DNA of 16,451 bases. It comes from Candidatus Coatesiibacteriota bacterium (lineage in GTDB: Bacteria > Oederibacteriota > CAKKQC01). The position numbers and the translations under genes were made by a program. The first letter of the stretch is position 1, and each line of letters opens with the position of its first letter. Below are positions 7,144 through 15,516 of the stretch, in pieces. The notes under the pieces are model-generated. The model saw nothing but the letters and a program-made list of their open reading frames with translations. It was not told where the DNA came from and made no database searches. Where the stretch lies: positions 1 through 16,451 of the forward strand of contig JAHFSL010000011.1 in the NCBI GenBank assembly GCA_023265785.1, read 5' to 3'.

Positions 7144-10100
7144 CACCGTGTCGGACGCCACGATCGTCTGAAGACCTAGCCGGCCAAGCGTCACATTGAA
7201 AAACAGCCGCACACCGTTATCGCTCCCCGCCCCGCACGGGGCCACCGTGCTCGACCAGGTGAAGTTGTACGCATCCATTGCGGCGCCCTCAAGTTTGGCC
7301 GCGGGGTCCGTCGAGGAGAAGCTCGTGGTGCCGCAATAGTCCGACCGCGTCGTGCCCCCGAGATCCTGGACGATCACCGTGATCCAGAACGGCTGTCCGG
7401 CAAAGGCCGCGGACGGGGCGACGATCAGGTAGTGAATCCCGGCCTGGAGGAACGGCGCGGTGTAGCCCTTCTGGGTGAACAGGCACCGAATCTCCTGCGC
7501 AATGACGGGTCCCGCGGCGGGACCGGGCAGGACGGTCACCCGGACATTGCGCTTTGTCGCGGGGATCGTGAGGGCCTTGAACGAGACGCACTCGTCCGGC
7601 CCCGTCGTCGTATAGGTGGCTGAGGCGCCGGTCTCGGACACCGCATTGATCGCCATGCCCGTCCTGGGCGCGAACACCGCCAACGACGTGACGGGGTAGG
7701 TCTTGCAATTGCCGGAGAAACTCTGGTCGGCGGCCGTTTGGTGGAGCCAGTAGGTGTCGCTCACCTGGCTCCCGTCGGCGCCGTTCAGGACGGACCCTCC
7801 TCCGCGGTAATTGAACGCGCCGAAATCCGCACCGCACCAGATCTGGATTGGCCCGCCCGATAGGAGTTCGACCTTGTACAGGACGGTGCTCGCCGGAGGA
7901 TCAAAAAACGTGCCATGGAGGTTGTAGATGCGCGGATTGGACGCGGCGGCAAGTCCCGCGGGAACGTCATGGACCCAGAGTTCGGTCCACGTCCCGCTCG
8001 TCCCGTTCAGGTACGAGGGGACCGGGGGCGTCGCAATCAGGTTGTCCGGGACGTAGCGCCAGATCCGGTACGTCGCGGCCAGGAATCCGGTGTTGCCCAC
8101 CACCACGCGATAGGCGTAGGAGCCCGTGGTGTCCTTGCCTACCAGCCCGTAAAACGTGCCGGTCCCGACACCGGAGACCACATGGCCCGTTTCCCGCGCG
8201 GGGATCAGCATGGACCAGTTTTCCCGGTCGTTGATCTGGGCCTGGAACACCACGAGTTCAGCGTCCGACGACACCGTTCGCCAGGGACCCTCGTCGGCGG
8301 CGAGGCATCCGTACTCGATCGCCTGGCTCTCGCGGTTCAACTCGAACGTCTTGCGGTAGTCCCACCGGAGCGCGGCGAAGTCAAACTTGAACAGGTGGAC
8401 GGCCGTGGTGAGCATTGGATTCGAGGGACCCGACGGCGGCATGGTCGTGTTCACCATGCACAGGCCGTAGCCCGTGGCGGCGGCGGTGTTGCCCGGGATC
8501 GTGAGCCGCCACGCGTAGTGAAGCATGCCGACGAAGGTCAGCCCCGACGAGGGCGCCGGGGTGATGGTGTCGTCCTGGTCGGAGGTGGCCCGGTCAAGCA
8601 GCTGCCAGAGCATCGGCGCGTTCGAGGTCAACTTGTAGGCGACATGGAACGGGAAGGTCGGGCACGTGCCCTGCCAGGCTGCCGGGTCGTACGATGCGGG
8701 AATCCGCTCGACCTTGCACCCCGCATTGCCCCCGCCCGGCAGGGGGCCCGTGGGACAGGCGACGCCCGTACCGGGGAAACCGCCAAGGCAGTCGCCGATC
8801 AGGCAGCCGATCGACGCCGAGAGTCCTCCGGTGCTCGCGAAGCCGGCCCCCTGGTACATGAGCCCGCGCAATTCTCCCTGGGCGCGCTTGTTGAGCGGAA
8901 AAAACGAGACCAGCCAGCCCGGACATCCCGAGAGTGAGTCGTTCCCCGACTCGCCCACGTAGCTCACGTACGTGGTCGAAAGGATAATCCGTGCCGGATG
9001 GGTGAAGCTGGTCGCCACCCCCGAATGGCCCGTCCCGCCCACAATGCCCGCCCGCCCGTACTCCAGCATGCGGACGGTGTTGAGCGCCGTGGCCCCCGCC
9101 GTTGCGGCCCCCACGACCTGGGCTTTCCACCGCAGTTCTATCGTGGCCCCCGGCGGCAGGTCCAGCCGCCAGGTCAGGAGCGTGACGCCGCCGCTGGCGA
9201 GCCGGCCGGGCGAGGCGGCGGCGCAGCCGGAGGGAGTCATGGTCCATCCCGCGCACGGATCATCGAATCCGCAGTTCGCGCACCACGGGTCGAGGGCGGC
9301 GGGCACGGTGTCCCAGACGCGGACCTCCCACCACGTCCTCGACGTTGAAACGTTCTTGATGAAGGTGGAATAGGTCATTTCGTCCGGTGGCTGGCCGGGC
9401 GTGGAGGAAAACAGGACGTCATTGTCGCCGATCATCCAGGTGAGGAACCGCCGGACCACCGTGGTGACGGGGGCGCTGACCTGCCCGTCTGCGGCGCATC
9501 CCGCCAGCCCGCCCCAGAAGACCTGCACCCGGTTGTCGAGCCTCGTCCCCTCGGGCGCCGCCGTATCGCCGGACCCCGGTTCGAACGCCTCGCCGTTGCC
9601 CCAATCCACGGTCAGCGCGAACGTGACCTGCCCGGTGGGACCGCCGGTCACCGCGCCGCCGGGGAGGGTCCAGCGGAGCCGGGACGGGGGCCCGGGATCG
9701 GGATCCCAGCCGGGGTCCGGCGCGGGCGTGCCGCTGCCGACGACGAAATGCGTGGACGGAGGGAGGGTGTCCACCAGCGTGATCGAGGCCAGCGGGGCCG
9801 TCCCGGGGCGCCCGTACGTTACCGTGAACGAAACGGTGTCGCCCGGCGGCGCCGTGTCGCGGTCAGCCTGCTTGACGACGTACACGATCGTCGAGGGGCC
9901 GGTCCCGAGGTCGTACCAGGGGACCGCGCACCCTCCCGTGTCGAAGAGCGATCCCCACCAGACGGAGTTGAACGCCTGGTGGACCGGGAGGCCGAGCCTG
10001 ACGGTGGCCAGCGCGGCGGGACACGGCGCGATGTCGGCGTACAGGGTCAGGGTGAACGCGGCGCCGCAGACGCCGCCGCAGTAGTCGGCGCACCCCGACA

Positions 10101-10503
10101 GGCTGATCGAGGAGCCCGCCCAGGTCCAGGCCGGATAGGTTCCGCTGTCCTCCGTGTAGTTCCCGGCGTAAGTCATGGTCACCAGCCCGGTGGTGGTCGC
10201 GCCGCAGGTCGCGGCCCAGTACACCTTGGTCAGGTCGGAAGCGCCCGCGGTGCCGAAGTTCACCACGGTGAGGCCCGACAGGGTCTCCGGTGACAGGCCG
10301 TTGTTGGCCAGGAGGACCGCGAAGGACGCCACCCGTGCCCGGACCCAGTTCGGAAAGACCAAGCCGCCCTTGACCTGCCCGTCGTCCCAGGCGTCAGTCA
10401 GGCAGTTGTCGGCCCACGCAGCCTGAGCCAGCGCCAGCAGACATGCGAGCGCCAGCGGGGCCCCGCCCCGCGCCTTCACCCCACGCGCCGGACCCGTCCC
10501 CAT
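6745..10503 (-). CDS. Giant secreted DUF11/Ig-like repeat protein (1252 aa)
   Basis: Same plan as its paralogues. Signal peptide 1-31 (VKARGG, then a Leu/Ala core, cut after QAAWA before Asp); N-terminal Cys-containing domain 32-200 (FPNWVRARVASF, CGGVCG); DUF11-like domain 221-352 (GDTVSFTVTYGRPG); second DUF11-like domain 358-500 (GDNDVLFSS, WDTVPAALDPW); unrecognised central region 505-1010 (SYVG, FFPLNKRAQGELRG, GDCLGGFPG, GCKVERIPA, YRIWRYVPD, LLSGGPIQ); Ig-like domain about 1015-1133 (DYCGTTSFSSTDP, LGLQTIVASDTVDGSI); C-terminal DUF11 domain 1135-1252 ending CVCYRVTVN. No anchor or sorting tail follows. The ATG at 10503 fits a candidate promoter 9 nt upstream and would make a leaderless message; GTG at codon 9 is an alternative that leaves a tighter signal peptide. 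It lies 158 bp behind an AraC-family gene and 10 bp before the next. Probably exported; function unknown. Confidence 0.93.
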   Translation of the reverse strand: MGTGPARGVKARGGAPLALACLLALAQAAWADNCLTDAWDDGQVKGGLVFPNWVRARVASFAVLLANNGLSPETLSGLTVVNFGTAGASDLTKVYWAATCGATTTGLVTMTYAGNYTEDSGTYPAWTWAGSSISLSGCADYCGGVCGAAFTLTLYADIAPCPAALATVRLGLPVHQAFNSVWWGSLFDTGGCAVPWYDLGTGPSTIVYVVKQADRDTAPPGDTVSFTVTYGRPGTAPLASITLVDTLPPSTHFVVGSGTPAPDPGWDPDPGPPSRLRWTLPGGAVTGGPTGQVTFALTVDWGNGEAFEPGSGDTAAPEGTRLDNRVQVFWGGLAGCAADGQVSAPVTTVVRRFLTWMIGDNDVLFSSTPGQPPDEMTYSTFIKNVSTSRTWWEVRVWDTVPAALDPWCANCGFDDPCAGWTMTPSGCAAASPGRLASGGVTLLTWRLDLPPGATIELRWKAQVVGAATAGATALNTVRMLEYGRAGIVGGTGHSGVATSFTHPARIILSTTYVSYVGESGNDSLSGCPGWLVSFFPLNKRAQGELRGLMYQGAGFASTGGLSASIGCLIGDCLGGFPGTGVACPTGPLPGGGNAGCKVERIPASYDPAAWQGTCPTFPFHVAYKLTSNAPMLWQLLDRATSDQDDTITPAPSSGLTFVGMLHYAWRLTIPGNTAAATGYGLCMVNTTMPPSGPSNPMLTTAVHLFKFDFAALRWDYRKTFELNRESQAIEYGCLAADEGPWRTVSSDAELVVFQAQINDRENWSMLIPARETGHVVSGVGTGTFYGLVGKDTTGSYAYRVVVGNTGFLAATYRIWRYVPDNLIATPPVPSYLNGTSGTWTELWVHDVPAGLAAASNPRIYNLHGTFFDPPASTVLYKVELLSGGPIQIWCGADFGAFNYRGGGSVLNGADGSQVSDTYWLHQTAADQSFSGNCKTYPVTSLAVFAPRTGMAINAVSETGASATYTTTGPDECVSFKALTIPATKRNVRVTVLPGPAAGPVIAQEIRCLFTQKGYTAPFLQAGIHYLIVAPSAAFAGQPFWITVIVQDLGGTTRSDYCGTTSFSSTDPAAKLEGAAMDAYNFTWSSTVAPCGAGSDNGVRLFFNVTLGRLGLQTIVASDTVDGSIIGLAAIMVVGADVKLTKEPRLAVGASGDTVSFRVCWSNYSSASAFTFVITDAVPLGTAFLPEAGTASFDCGNTAGAAPRVAYSTAASTTPPAAFTEANPLAGTRWLRFTIPQAGVNTTGCVCYRVTVN

Positions 10504-10512
10504 GATAGGTCG

Positions 10513-10541
10513 AGCCTACGCGCCCGCCGGTCCTGCCTCAA
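10513..10541 (-). promoter_or_regulatory. Candidate promoter giving a leaderless message for the 6745-10503 giant
   Basis: On the minus strand TTGAGG (10541-10536) and TAGGCT (10518-10513) are exactly 17 bp apart. Only 9 nt separate the -10 from the ATG at 10503, and no Shine-Dalgarno sequence is present, so the message would begin at or next to its start codon. The promoter of the 10662-11615 regulator has the same geometry. Confidence 0.5.
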
Positions 10542-10546
10542 GGACC
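10529..10546 (-). promoter_or_regulatory. Inverted repeat over the -35 box, candidate operator
   Basis: GGTCCT and AGGACC form a perfect 6-bp inverted repeat around a 6-bp centre. The repeat covers the whole -35 hexamer at 10536-10541. The position would suit a repressor or an activator dimer. It lies in the 158-bp gap between a regulator gene and a giant; the rest of that gap holds only GC-rich sequence with a weak GGGCG/CGCCC stem. Confidence 0.4.
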
Positions 10547-10661
10547 TGGGACGCCCCGCGACATGACCGACGCGCCGGGCGCCGTGACGCCCCCTGCATC
10601 CGGCCGGGGCACGGGCATGGAGTTCGCGCCAGTCCGGCAGGGCCTTCGCGCCACCGCCACG

Positions 10662-11615
10662 TCACTCGCCCGAGCGCAGGGCGCGGTAGGCGTTTGGGAC
10701 CAGCCCGAATTGCCTGCGAAAGATGGCCGAAAAATGGGAGGCATCCTCGTATCCCGCCCGGGTGGCGATATCCTTGACCGGCAGGTCCGTGGAGACCAGC
10801 AGGTACTTGGCCGCGAAAATCTGTGTGCGTGACAGGAGGCCACGAAATGTCGTCCCTTCCGATTCAATCAGGCGTTGGAGGGTCCGGAGACTCACCCCAA
10901 GCGCCCGGGCGACCTCCGCGACTTTTGGCTGGTCCTGCAGGTGCTTGGCGATGTGATCGCTCACCCGGTCCATCAACTCGGCCGCGCTCTCGCGCGCCCC
11001 CGCCGGTTCGATGCGCCGCCAGGCGGCTCGGGCCAGGGGAAGACCGGACCTGCCGTCGGGATCCGCGAACAGCCGGGCCGTCCCCAGCACCAGGAGGCGC
11101 AGGAGGGCCCGACAGGCCTCCCGCCAGCCCGGGGGTCGCGTCTCCAGCTGGCCCTGGATGGCGGCAAAGAGACGGCCGAGCTCGTGGCCCCCGCGGTCGG
11201 GCCGGACGCGATCGTGGCAGTTGAGGAACGCGTGCATGAGCCGGTGAATTTCACCCCGTTCGGTCTCTTCGACCTCGTTCAGCGCAGCGTTGCGGAGCTC
11301 AACGTAGCACAGGAGGAAGTGAAGGCCCATGGTGCCGCCCGGCAGTGATGACAGCCGGTGAAATTCACCCGGAAAAACCACGATCCGGTTCCCGCTTCGG
11401 AGGTCGTGCCGCCGACCCTGGATTTCGACGACCCCGCGCCCCTCAGACACGGAGGACAGTTCGACCAGGGTCGCGTGCACATGGTCGCCCACCGACCACG
11501 CCTGCGGCGGCACGCGGCCCCACCAGACCGGCCGGATGACGTAATGACCGATGGTGGTTTCAAACGGAGGATACGAAACGACGAACTTGCGGGCCGCGGC
11601 GGCGGACGGGGTCAT
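10662..11615 (-). CDS. AraC-family transcriptional regulator with N-terminal cupin sensor (317 aa)
   Basis: Typical AraC/XylS layout and length. Residues about 40-100 look like the cupin-type effector domain (VHATLVELSSVSEGRGVVEI, then GNRIVVFPGEFHRLSS). Residues about 110-205 are helical linker. Residues about 213-313 form the two-helix-turn-helix DNA-binding domain: first KVAEVARALGVSLRTLQRLI, second LPVKDIATRAGYEDASHFSA followed by FRRQFGLVPNAYR, the classic second-motif signature. It differs clearly from the other two regulators here, lacking their PVRA/WAG linker, and so belongs to another subtype. The ATG at 11615 is 8 nt behind a TATAAT box with no Shine-Dalgarno sequence, suggesting a leaderless message and its own promoter. 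It follows one giant by 84 bp and precedes another by 158 bp; either may be its target. Effector unknown. Confidence 0.94.
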   Translation of the reverse strand: MTPSAAAARKFVVSYPPFETTIGHYVIRPVWWGRVPPQAWSVGDHVHATLVELSSVSEGRGVVEIQGRRHDLRSGNRIVVFPGEFHRLSSLPGGTMGLHFLLCYVELRNAALNEVEETERGEIHRLMHAFLNCHDRVRPDRGGHELGRLFAAIQGQLETRPPGWREACRALLRLLVLGTARLFADPDGRSGLPLARAAWRRIEPAGARESAAELMDRVSDHIAKHLQDQPKVAEVARALGVSLRTLQRLIESEGTTFRGLLSRTQIFAAKYLLVSTDLPVKDIATRAGYEDASHFSAIFRRQFGLVPNAYRALRSGE

Positions 11616-11623
11616 GCACCGAG

Positions 11624-11651
11624 ATTATAGTCTTTCGTCGGCCTCGCTCAA
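11624..11651 (-). promoter_or_regulatory. Strong sigma70-type promoter of the AraC-family gene at 10662-11615
   Basis: On the minus strand TTGAGC (11651-11646), a 16-bp spacer and a perfect TATAAT (11629-11624). The ATG at 11615 is 8 nt beyond the -10, at the expected transcription start, and no ribosome site intervenes, so translation is probably leaderless. The -35 box overlaps the stop codon of the C-terminal relic at 11648-11701. Confidence 0.65.
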
Positions 11652-11701
11652 ATGACGGTCACCCGATAGGCCGAAGCGGCTTGTCGCTCGCCTGGATCGC
11701 T
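11648..11701 (-). pseudogene. Relic of a giant-protein C-terminus (out-of-frame YRVTVI tail)
   Basis: Directly behind the 11700-15476 giant, another frame reads SDPGERQAASAYRVTVI then stop (TGA at 11650-11648). The end YRVTV plus one residue and a stop copies the CYRVTVN tail shared by all complete giants. Its last 21 nt match the end of the 6745-10503 giant at 16 positions, with mostly third-base changes in the YRVTV part. Seventeen residues are too few to exclude chance, but the place, frame end and peptide all fit a fragment left by recombination between copies. Confidence 0.35.
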
Positions 11702-12098
11702 AGTTGACTGTCACGCGGTAACACACGCAGCCCGTGGTGTTGACGCCGGCCTGCGGGATCGTGAACCGTAGCCAGCGCGTGCCCGCGAGGGGGTTGGCCT
11801 CCGTAAAGGCGGCGGGTGGCGTGGTGGAGGCGGCCGTGGAGTAGGCGACGCGGGGGCCGATCCCAGCGGTGTTGCCGCAATCAAATGAGGCCGTGCCGGC
11901 CTCGGGCAGGAACGTCGTGCCCATGGGCACCGCGTCGGTGATCACGAAGGTGAACGCCGAGGCGCTGGAATAATTGCTCCAGCAGACGCGGAACGAGACT
12001 GTGTCGCCGGACGCCCCCACCGCCAGCCGCGGCTCCTTGAACAGCTTGACGTCCGCGCCCACGACCATGATCGCGGCCAGCCCCGTGATGGAGCCATC
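11700..12098 (-). repeat. Homogenised C-terminal repeat, copy in the 11700-15476 giant
   Basis: Third copy of the block; the 47-nt core at 11938-11984 differs from the other two by one base. The relic tail at 11648-11701 sits directly behind it. Confidence 0.8.
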
Positions 12099-15000
12099 CT
12101 GGGTGTCGGACGCCACGAGGGACTGGAGCCCGAGCCGGCTGAAGATCACATTGACGAACACCTTGACGCCGTTCTCGTCGGGTGCCGCGGTGCACGCGGT
12201 GGCGCTGGACCAGGTGAAGTCAAATGCCGCGAGTCCCGTGCCGCCCACCGTTGCCGTGGGATCGGTGGATGTGAAGGAGGTCGTGCCGCAGTAGTCGGTT
12301 TTGGTGCCGGCCGTCGCGTCAATCACCACAATCGTCAGCCAGAAGGACTGGCCGGAAAAGACGACGGGGGGGGCGATGATCTGGTAGTGGGTGCCGGTCA
12401 CCAGGAACGGCGCGGTATAGCCCTTCTCGGTGTACTTGCACGCGATGAATTGACACACCGCCCGCTCGCCCGTCAGCACCGTGACCCGGTAATTGCGCTT
12501 GCCTCCCGCGGCCACGTCGGTGAGTGCGGTGAACGACACGCACTGGTCCGGCCCCGAGGTGGTGTACGTGGCGGTATACCCGTTCTCGGACACCGCCTGC
12601 ACGGCCATGCCCGTCTTGGGGCAGAAGACGTTGATCGTCTGGATCGAGGTGAAGCCCGGCCCGGTCCCGCACGTGGATGACGCGATCTGGGAGCAGTGGT
12701 GCATCCAGAACTCCGTGCCCGTCTGGCCGCCCAGCCGCGAGTGGACGACCGATCCGCCCGAAAAGGGCGACCAGTCGTGGATCCCCCCCAGCGCCTGGAT
12801 GGGCCCACCGGACCTCACTTTCAGCCGGTAGAGTGCGAGGCCGCCCGAGTTGAACGAAGGGTTGTACCGGTCGTACGCCCGCGGGTTGCCGGGAGCGGCC
12901 AGCCCCGCGGGAACGGTGTCCACGCCGATCAGGCTCCACGTCCCGGAGGTCCCCCACAACTGGGGCGGGTAGGGCGCGGGGGCGGCCGTGTTGTCCGCCA
13001 GATATCGCCAGATCTCGTAGACCGCGTCCGTGCTCCCCGTGTTCCCGATTGTGATGCGGGTCGAGTAGTCCGCATTGCCACCGTTTACCCCCTGGACCAG
13101 CCCGAGGAGCATGCCGGTCGCGACACCCGTGATCACGTTGCCCGAATCCCGGTCGGGCATGAGCGCCGCGTCATCGTTGGCGCAGTTTGAACAGCAGCAC
13201 CCGTTCTTCTCCGACATGTGGCACCCGTCCGCGATGACCAGCCGGCAATTGGAGGACACGAAGCGCCACGGCGCGTCATCCGTGCTCGCCATGTCCCGGT
13301 CATAGGCCTCGCTCTCCCCCGCCAGGTCGTAGGACCGTATGTACCCCCAGGCGTTGGCCGTGTAATCAAACTTGAAGAGGTGGACGGTGGTCTGGAGGGT
13401 GGGCGCGACCGCGCCCGCCACGTCAGTGCCGGTGGAAATCAGGCTGTACTCATCGCCCGGTTGCAATCCGGCCGTGAACTGATACCGCCGCCACGAGTAA
13501 TGGATCATCCCTGCATACGACAGGGAGGCGGACGGCGCGTAGGTCATGTTGTCCTCGTCGGCCCGGGCGATCTTGGTCTTGAACTGCCAGACGACCGGCG
13601 AGTTGGATGTCAATTTGTAGATGAAATGGAACGGGAGACCGGGCAGGATGTCCACCCACCCTGGGGGATCGTACTTGGCGGGAATCCGCTCGATCTTGCA
13701 TCCCGCGATGCCGCCGCCCAGGATGGCGCCGGACCCCAGGGCGCACCCGGCCGCTCCCGGAAACCCGCCGATGCAGTCGCCGATCAGACAGCCGATGGAA
13801 GCGCTCACGCCCCCCGCGGCGGCCCAGCCCCCCGTCTCGTACTGGATCGCCCGCACCTCGAACTGGGTCTTCTTGTTGAGCGGGAACAGCGCCAGGAAGA
13901 AACCCGGACAGCATCCGCCCGGCCCGCCCCCCTTGTCGCCCCCCGCGAACCCCACATAGGAAATGAAGGTCGTCGGCAGGATGATCTGCGCGGCATGCGC
14001 GAACGACCCGGGAAGGACCGAGAAACCGGTTCCGTCCACGATGCCCGCCCGCCCCAGTTCCAGGATGCCGACCTGGTTGATCGCCGTCGCCCCGGCGGTC
14101 ACCCCCGGCTGGACCTGCGCCTTCCACCGCAATTCCAGCGTCATGCCGGGCGGCATGTCCAGCCGCCACGTCAGGAGCGTGCGGCCGCCGGCCGGGACCG
14201 CCCGCGGCGAATACGCCGCGCACCCCGTGGGCGTCATGGTCCAGCCAGCGCACGGGTCGTCCAACCCGCAATTGGCGCACCAGGGGTCCAGTTCGGCGGG
14301 CACCGTGTCCCACACCGAGACGTTCCACCAGGTCTTGCTGGCGGACATGTTCCGGATGAAGGTGGAGTAGATCATCTCGTCGGGCGAGACGCCGGGGCTT
14401 CCCGAGAAGAGCAGGTCGTTGTCCCCCAGCATCCAGTAGAGGAATCGCCGCACGACCGTGGTCACCGGCGGCGTGACCGCCGCGGCACCCGCGCATGACG
14501 TGCCGTTGAAGGAGACCTGGGCCTGGTTGTCCAGTCGCTTGCCTTCGGGCGCGGCCACGTCGCCGCTTCCGGGCTCGAAGGACTCCCCGTTGCCCCAGTC
14601 CACCGTGAGTCCGAACCGGATCTCACCGGTCGGACCGCCGGTCACGGCCAGCGGACCCGCGACGGTCCACTTGAGCCGCGTGGGCGGTCCCCAGTCGGGA
14701 TCGAACCCCGCATCGGGGGCGGGCACGGCGCTGCCCGTGACATAATGGGTATACGGCGGCTGGGTGTCCATCACCGTGATGGAGGAGAGCGCCGCAACGC
14801 CCGGCCGGCCGTACGTGACGGTGTAGGTGACCGTGTCCCCCGGCGCCGCCGTGACCGGTCCGTCCTTCTGCACGTAGGTGATCGTCTGCTCCGGGCCGTA
14901 CATGTCGTACCAGGGAACCACGCACCCGTTGTTGTCCCGGATCGAGCCCCACCAGATGGGGTCCAGGGCCGCATGGATGGGGAAACCCAGTTTGATCGTC

Positions 15001-15476
15001 GTGCCCGCGGCGGGGCACGGGTCAATGTCGGCGTAGAGATCAATTGTGAAGTATCCGCCGCACGTTCCGCCGCACAGGTCGGCGCACCCGGATAGGCTCA
15101 CGGACGCCCCACCCCAGGTCCACGCGGGCAGGGACCCCGCGTCCTCGGCGTAGGAGCCCGCAAAGGTCATCGGCAGGATCCCGGTCACGGTGGCCCCGCA
15201 CCGTGCCTGCCAGGAGACGCCCTTGACGTCCGCCGCGACCGCCGTGCCGTAGTTCACCACGGTGAGCCCGTTCAGGATTTCCGAAGCCCCCGCGCAGGAA
15301 TTGCACAGCAGGACGTCGAACGAGGCGACGGGCACCCGGACCCAGTTCGGGAACACGAACCGCGGCGCGACGTTTCCGTTGTCCCATGAATCCACCATGC
15401 ACACGTCAGCCCGAACACCAGGAGCGCCCAACAGGATCCCCGCTATCGCCGCCGCCAATCCCCATCGTGCTCTCAT
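11700..15476 (-). CDS. Giant secreted DUF11/Ig-like repeat protein with Cys-rich loop (1258 aa)
   Basis: Signal peptide 1-23 (MRARWG, Ala/Ile/Leu core, GVRA before Asp); N-terminal Cys-containing domain 24-192 (DSWDNG, FPNWVRVPVASFDVLL); DUF11-like domain 212-345 (GDTVTYTVTYGRPG, VDWGNGESFEPGSGD); second DUF11-like domain 350-490 (GDNDLLFSG, WDTVPAELDPW); unrecognised central region 500-1015 (FISYVGF, FPLNKKTQFEVRA, GDCIGGFPG, GCKIERIPA); Ig-like domain about 1020-1138 (DYCGTTSFTSTDP); C-terminal DUF11 domain 1140-1258 ending CVCYRVTVN. Its particular feature is a loop at about 744-765 with Cys at 744, 752, 760-762 and 765 plus His753, absent from the other copies. The ATG has GGGGGAG 6 nt upstream. 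It lies 66 bp behind a PocR-type-related AraC gene and carries candidate operator repeats in that gap. Closest to the 6745-10503 giant (126 of 132 C-terminal residues identical). Probably surface or secreted; function unknown. Confidence 0.93.
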   Translation of the reverse strand: MRARWGLAAAIAGILLGAPGVRADVCMVDSWDNGNVAPRFVFPNWVRVPVASFDVLLCNSCAGASEILNGLTVVNYGTAVAADVKGVSWQARCGATVTGILPMTFAGSYAEDAGSLPAWTWGGASVSLSGCADLCGGTCGGYFTIDLYADIDPCPAAGTTIKLGFPIHAALDPIWWGSIRDNNGCVVPWYDMYGPEQTITYVQKDGPVTAAPGDTVTYTVTYGRPGVAALSSITVMDTQPPYTHYVTGSAVPAPDAGFDPDWGPPTRLKWTVAGPLAVTGGPTGEIRFGLTVDWGNGESFEPGSGDVAAPEGKRLDNQAQVSFNGTSCAGAAAVTPPVTTVVRRFLYWMLGDNDLLFSGSPGVSPDEMIYSTFIRNMSASKTWWNVSVWDTVPAELDPWCANCGLDDPCAGWTMTPTGCAAYSPRAVPAGGRTLLTWRLDMPPGMTLELRWKAQVQPGVTAGATAINQVGILELGRAGIVDGTGFSVLPGSFAHAAQIILPTTFISYVGFAGGDKGGGPGGCCPGFFLALFPLNKKTQFEVRAIQYETGGWAAAGGVSASIGCLIGDCIGGFPGAAGCALGSGAILGGGIAGCKIERIPAKYDPPGWVDILPGLPFHFIYKLTSNSPVVWQFKTKIARADEDNMTYAPSASLSYAGMIHYSWRRYQFTAGLQPGDEYSLISTGTDVAGAVAPTLQTTVHLFKFDYTANAWGYIRSYDLAGESEAYDRDMASTDDAPWRFVSSNCRLVIADGCHMSEKNGCCCSNCANDDAALMPDRDSGNVITGVATGMLLGLVQGVNGGNADYSTRITIGNTGSTDAVYEIWRYLADNTAAPAPYPPQLWGTSGTWSLIGVDTVPAGLAAPGNPRAYDRYNPSFNSGGLALYRLKVRSGGPIQALGGIHDWSPFSGGSVVHSRLGGQTGTEFWMHHCSQIASSTCGTGPGFTSIQTINVFCPKTGMAVQAVSENGYTATYTTSGPDQCVSFTALTDVAAGGKRNYRVTVLTGERAVCQFIACKYTEKGYTAPFLVTGTHYQIIAPPVVFSGQSFWLTIVVIDATAGTKTDYCGTTSFTSTDPTATVGGTGLAAFDFTWSSATACTAAPDENGVKVFVNVIFSRLGLQSLVASDTQDGSITGLAAIMVVGADVKLFKEPRLAVGASGDTVSFRVCWSNYSSASAFTFVITDAVPMGTTFLPEAGTASFDCGNTAGIGPRVAYSTAASTTPPAAFTEANPLAGTRWLRFTIPQAGVNTTGCVCYRVTVN

Positions 15477-15482
15477 GCTCCG

Positions 15483-15489
15483 CTCCCCC
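15483..15489 (-). promoter_or_regulatory. Ribosome binding site of the 11700-15476 giant
   Basis: GGGGGAG on the minus strand, 6 nt before the ATG at 15476. It fixes the start and shows this giant, unlike the 6745-10503 one, uses an ordinary leader. Confidence 0.65.
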
Positions 15490-15516
15490 GGATCATAGAC
15501 GCCGGGACGGGATCAG

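Noticed and set aside
10571..10600. GC-rich stem (GGGCG/CGCCC) as terminator of the 10662-11615 gene
   Set aside because: Only five base pairs and no following T-run on the coding strand. Such stems are common in this base composition.
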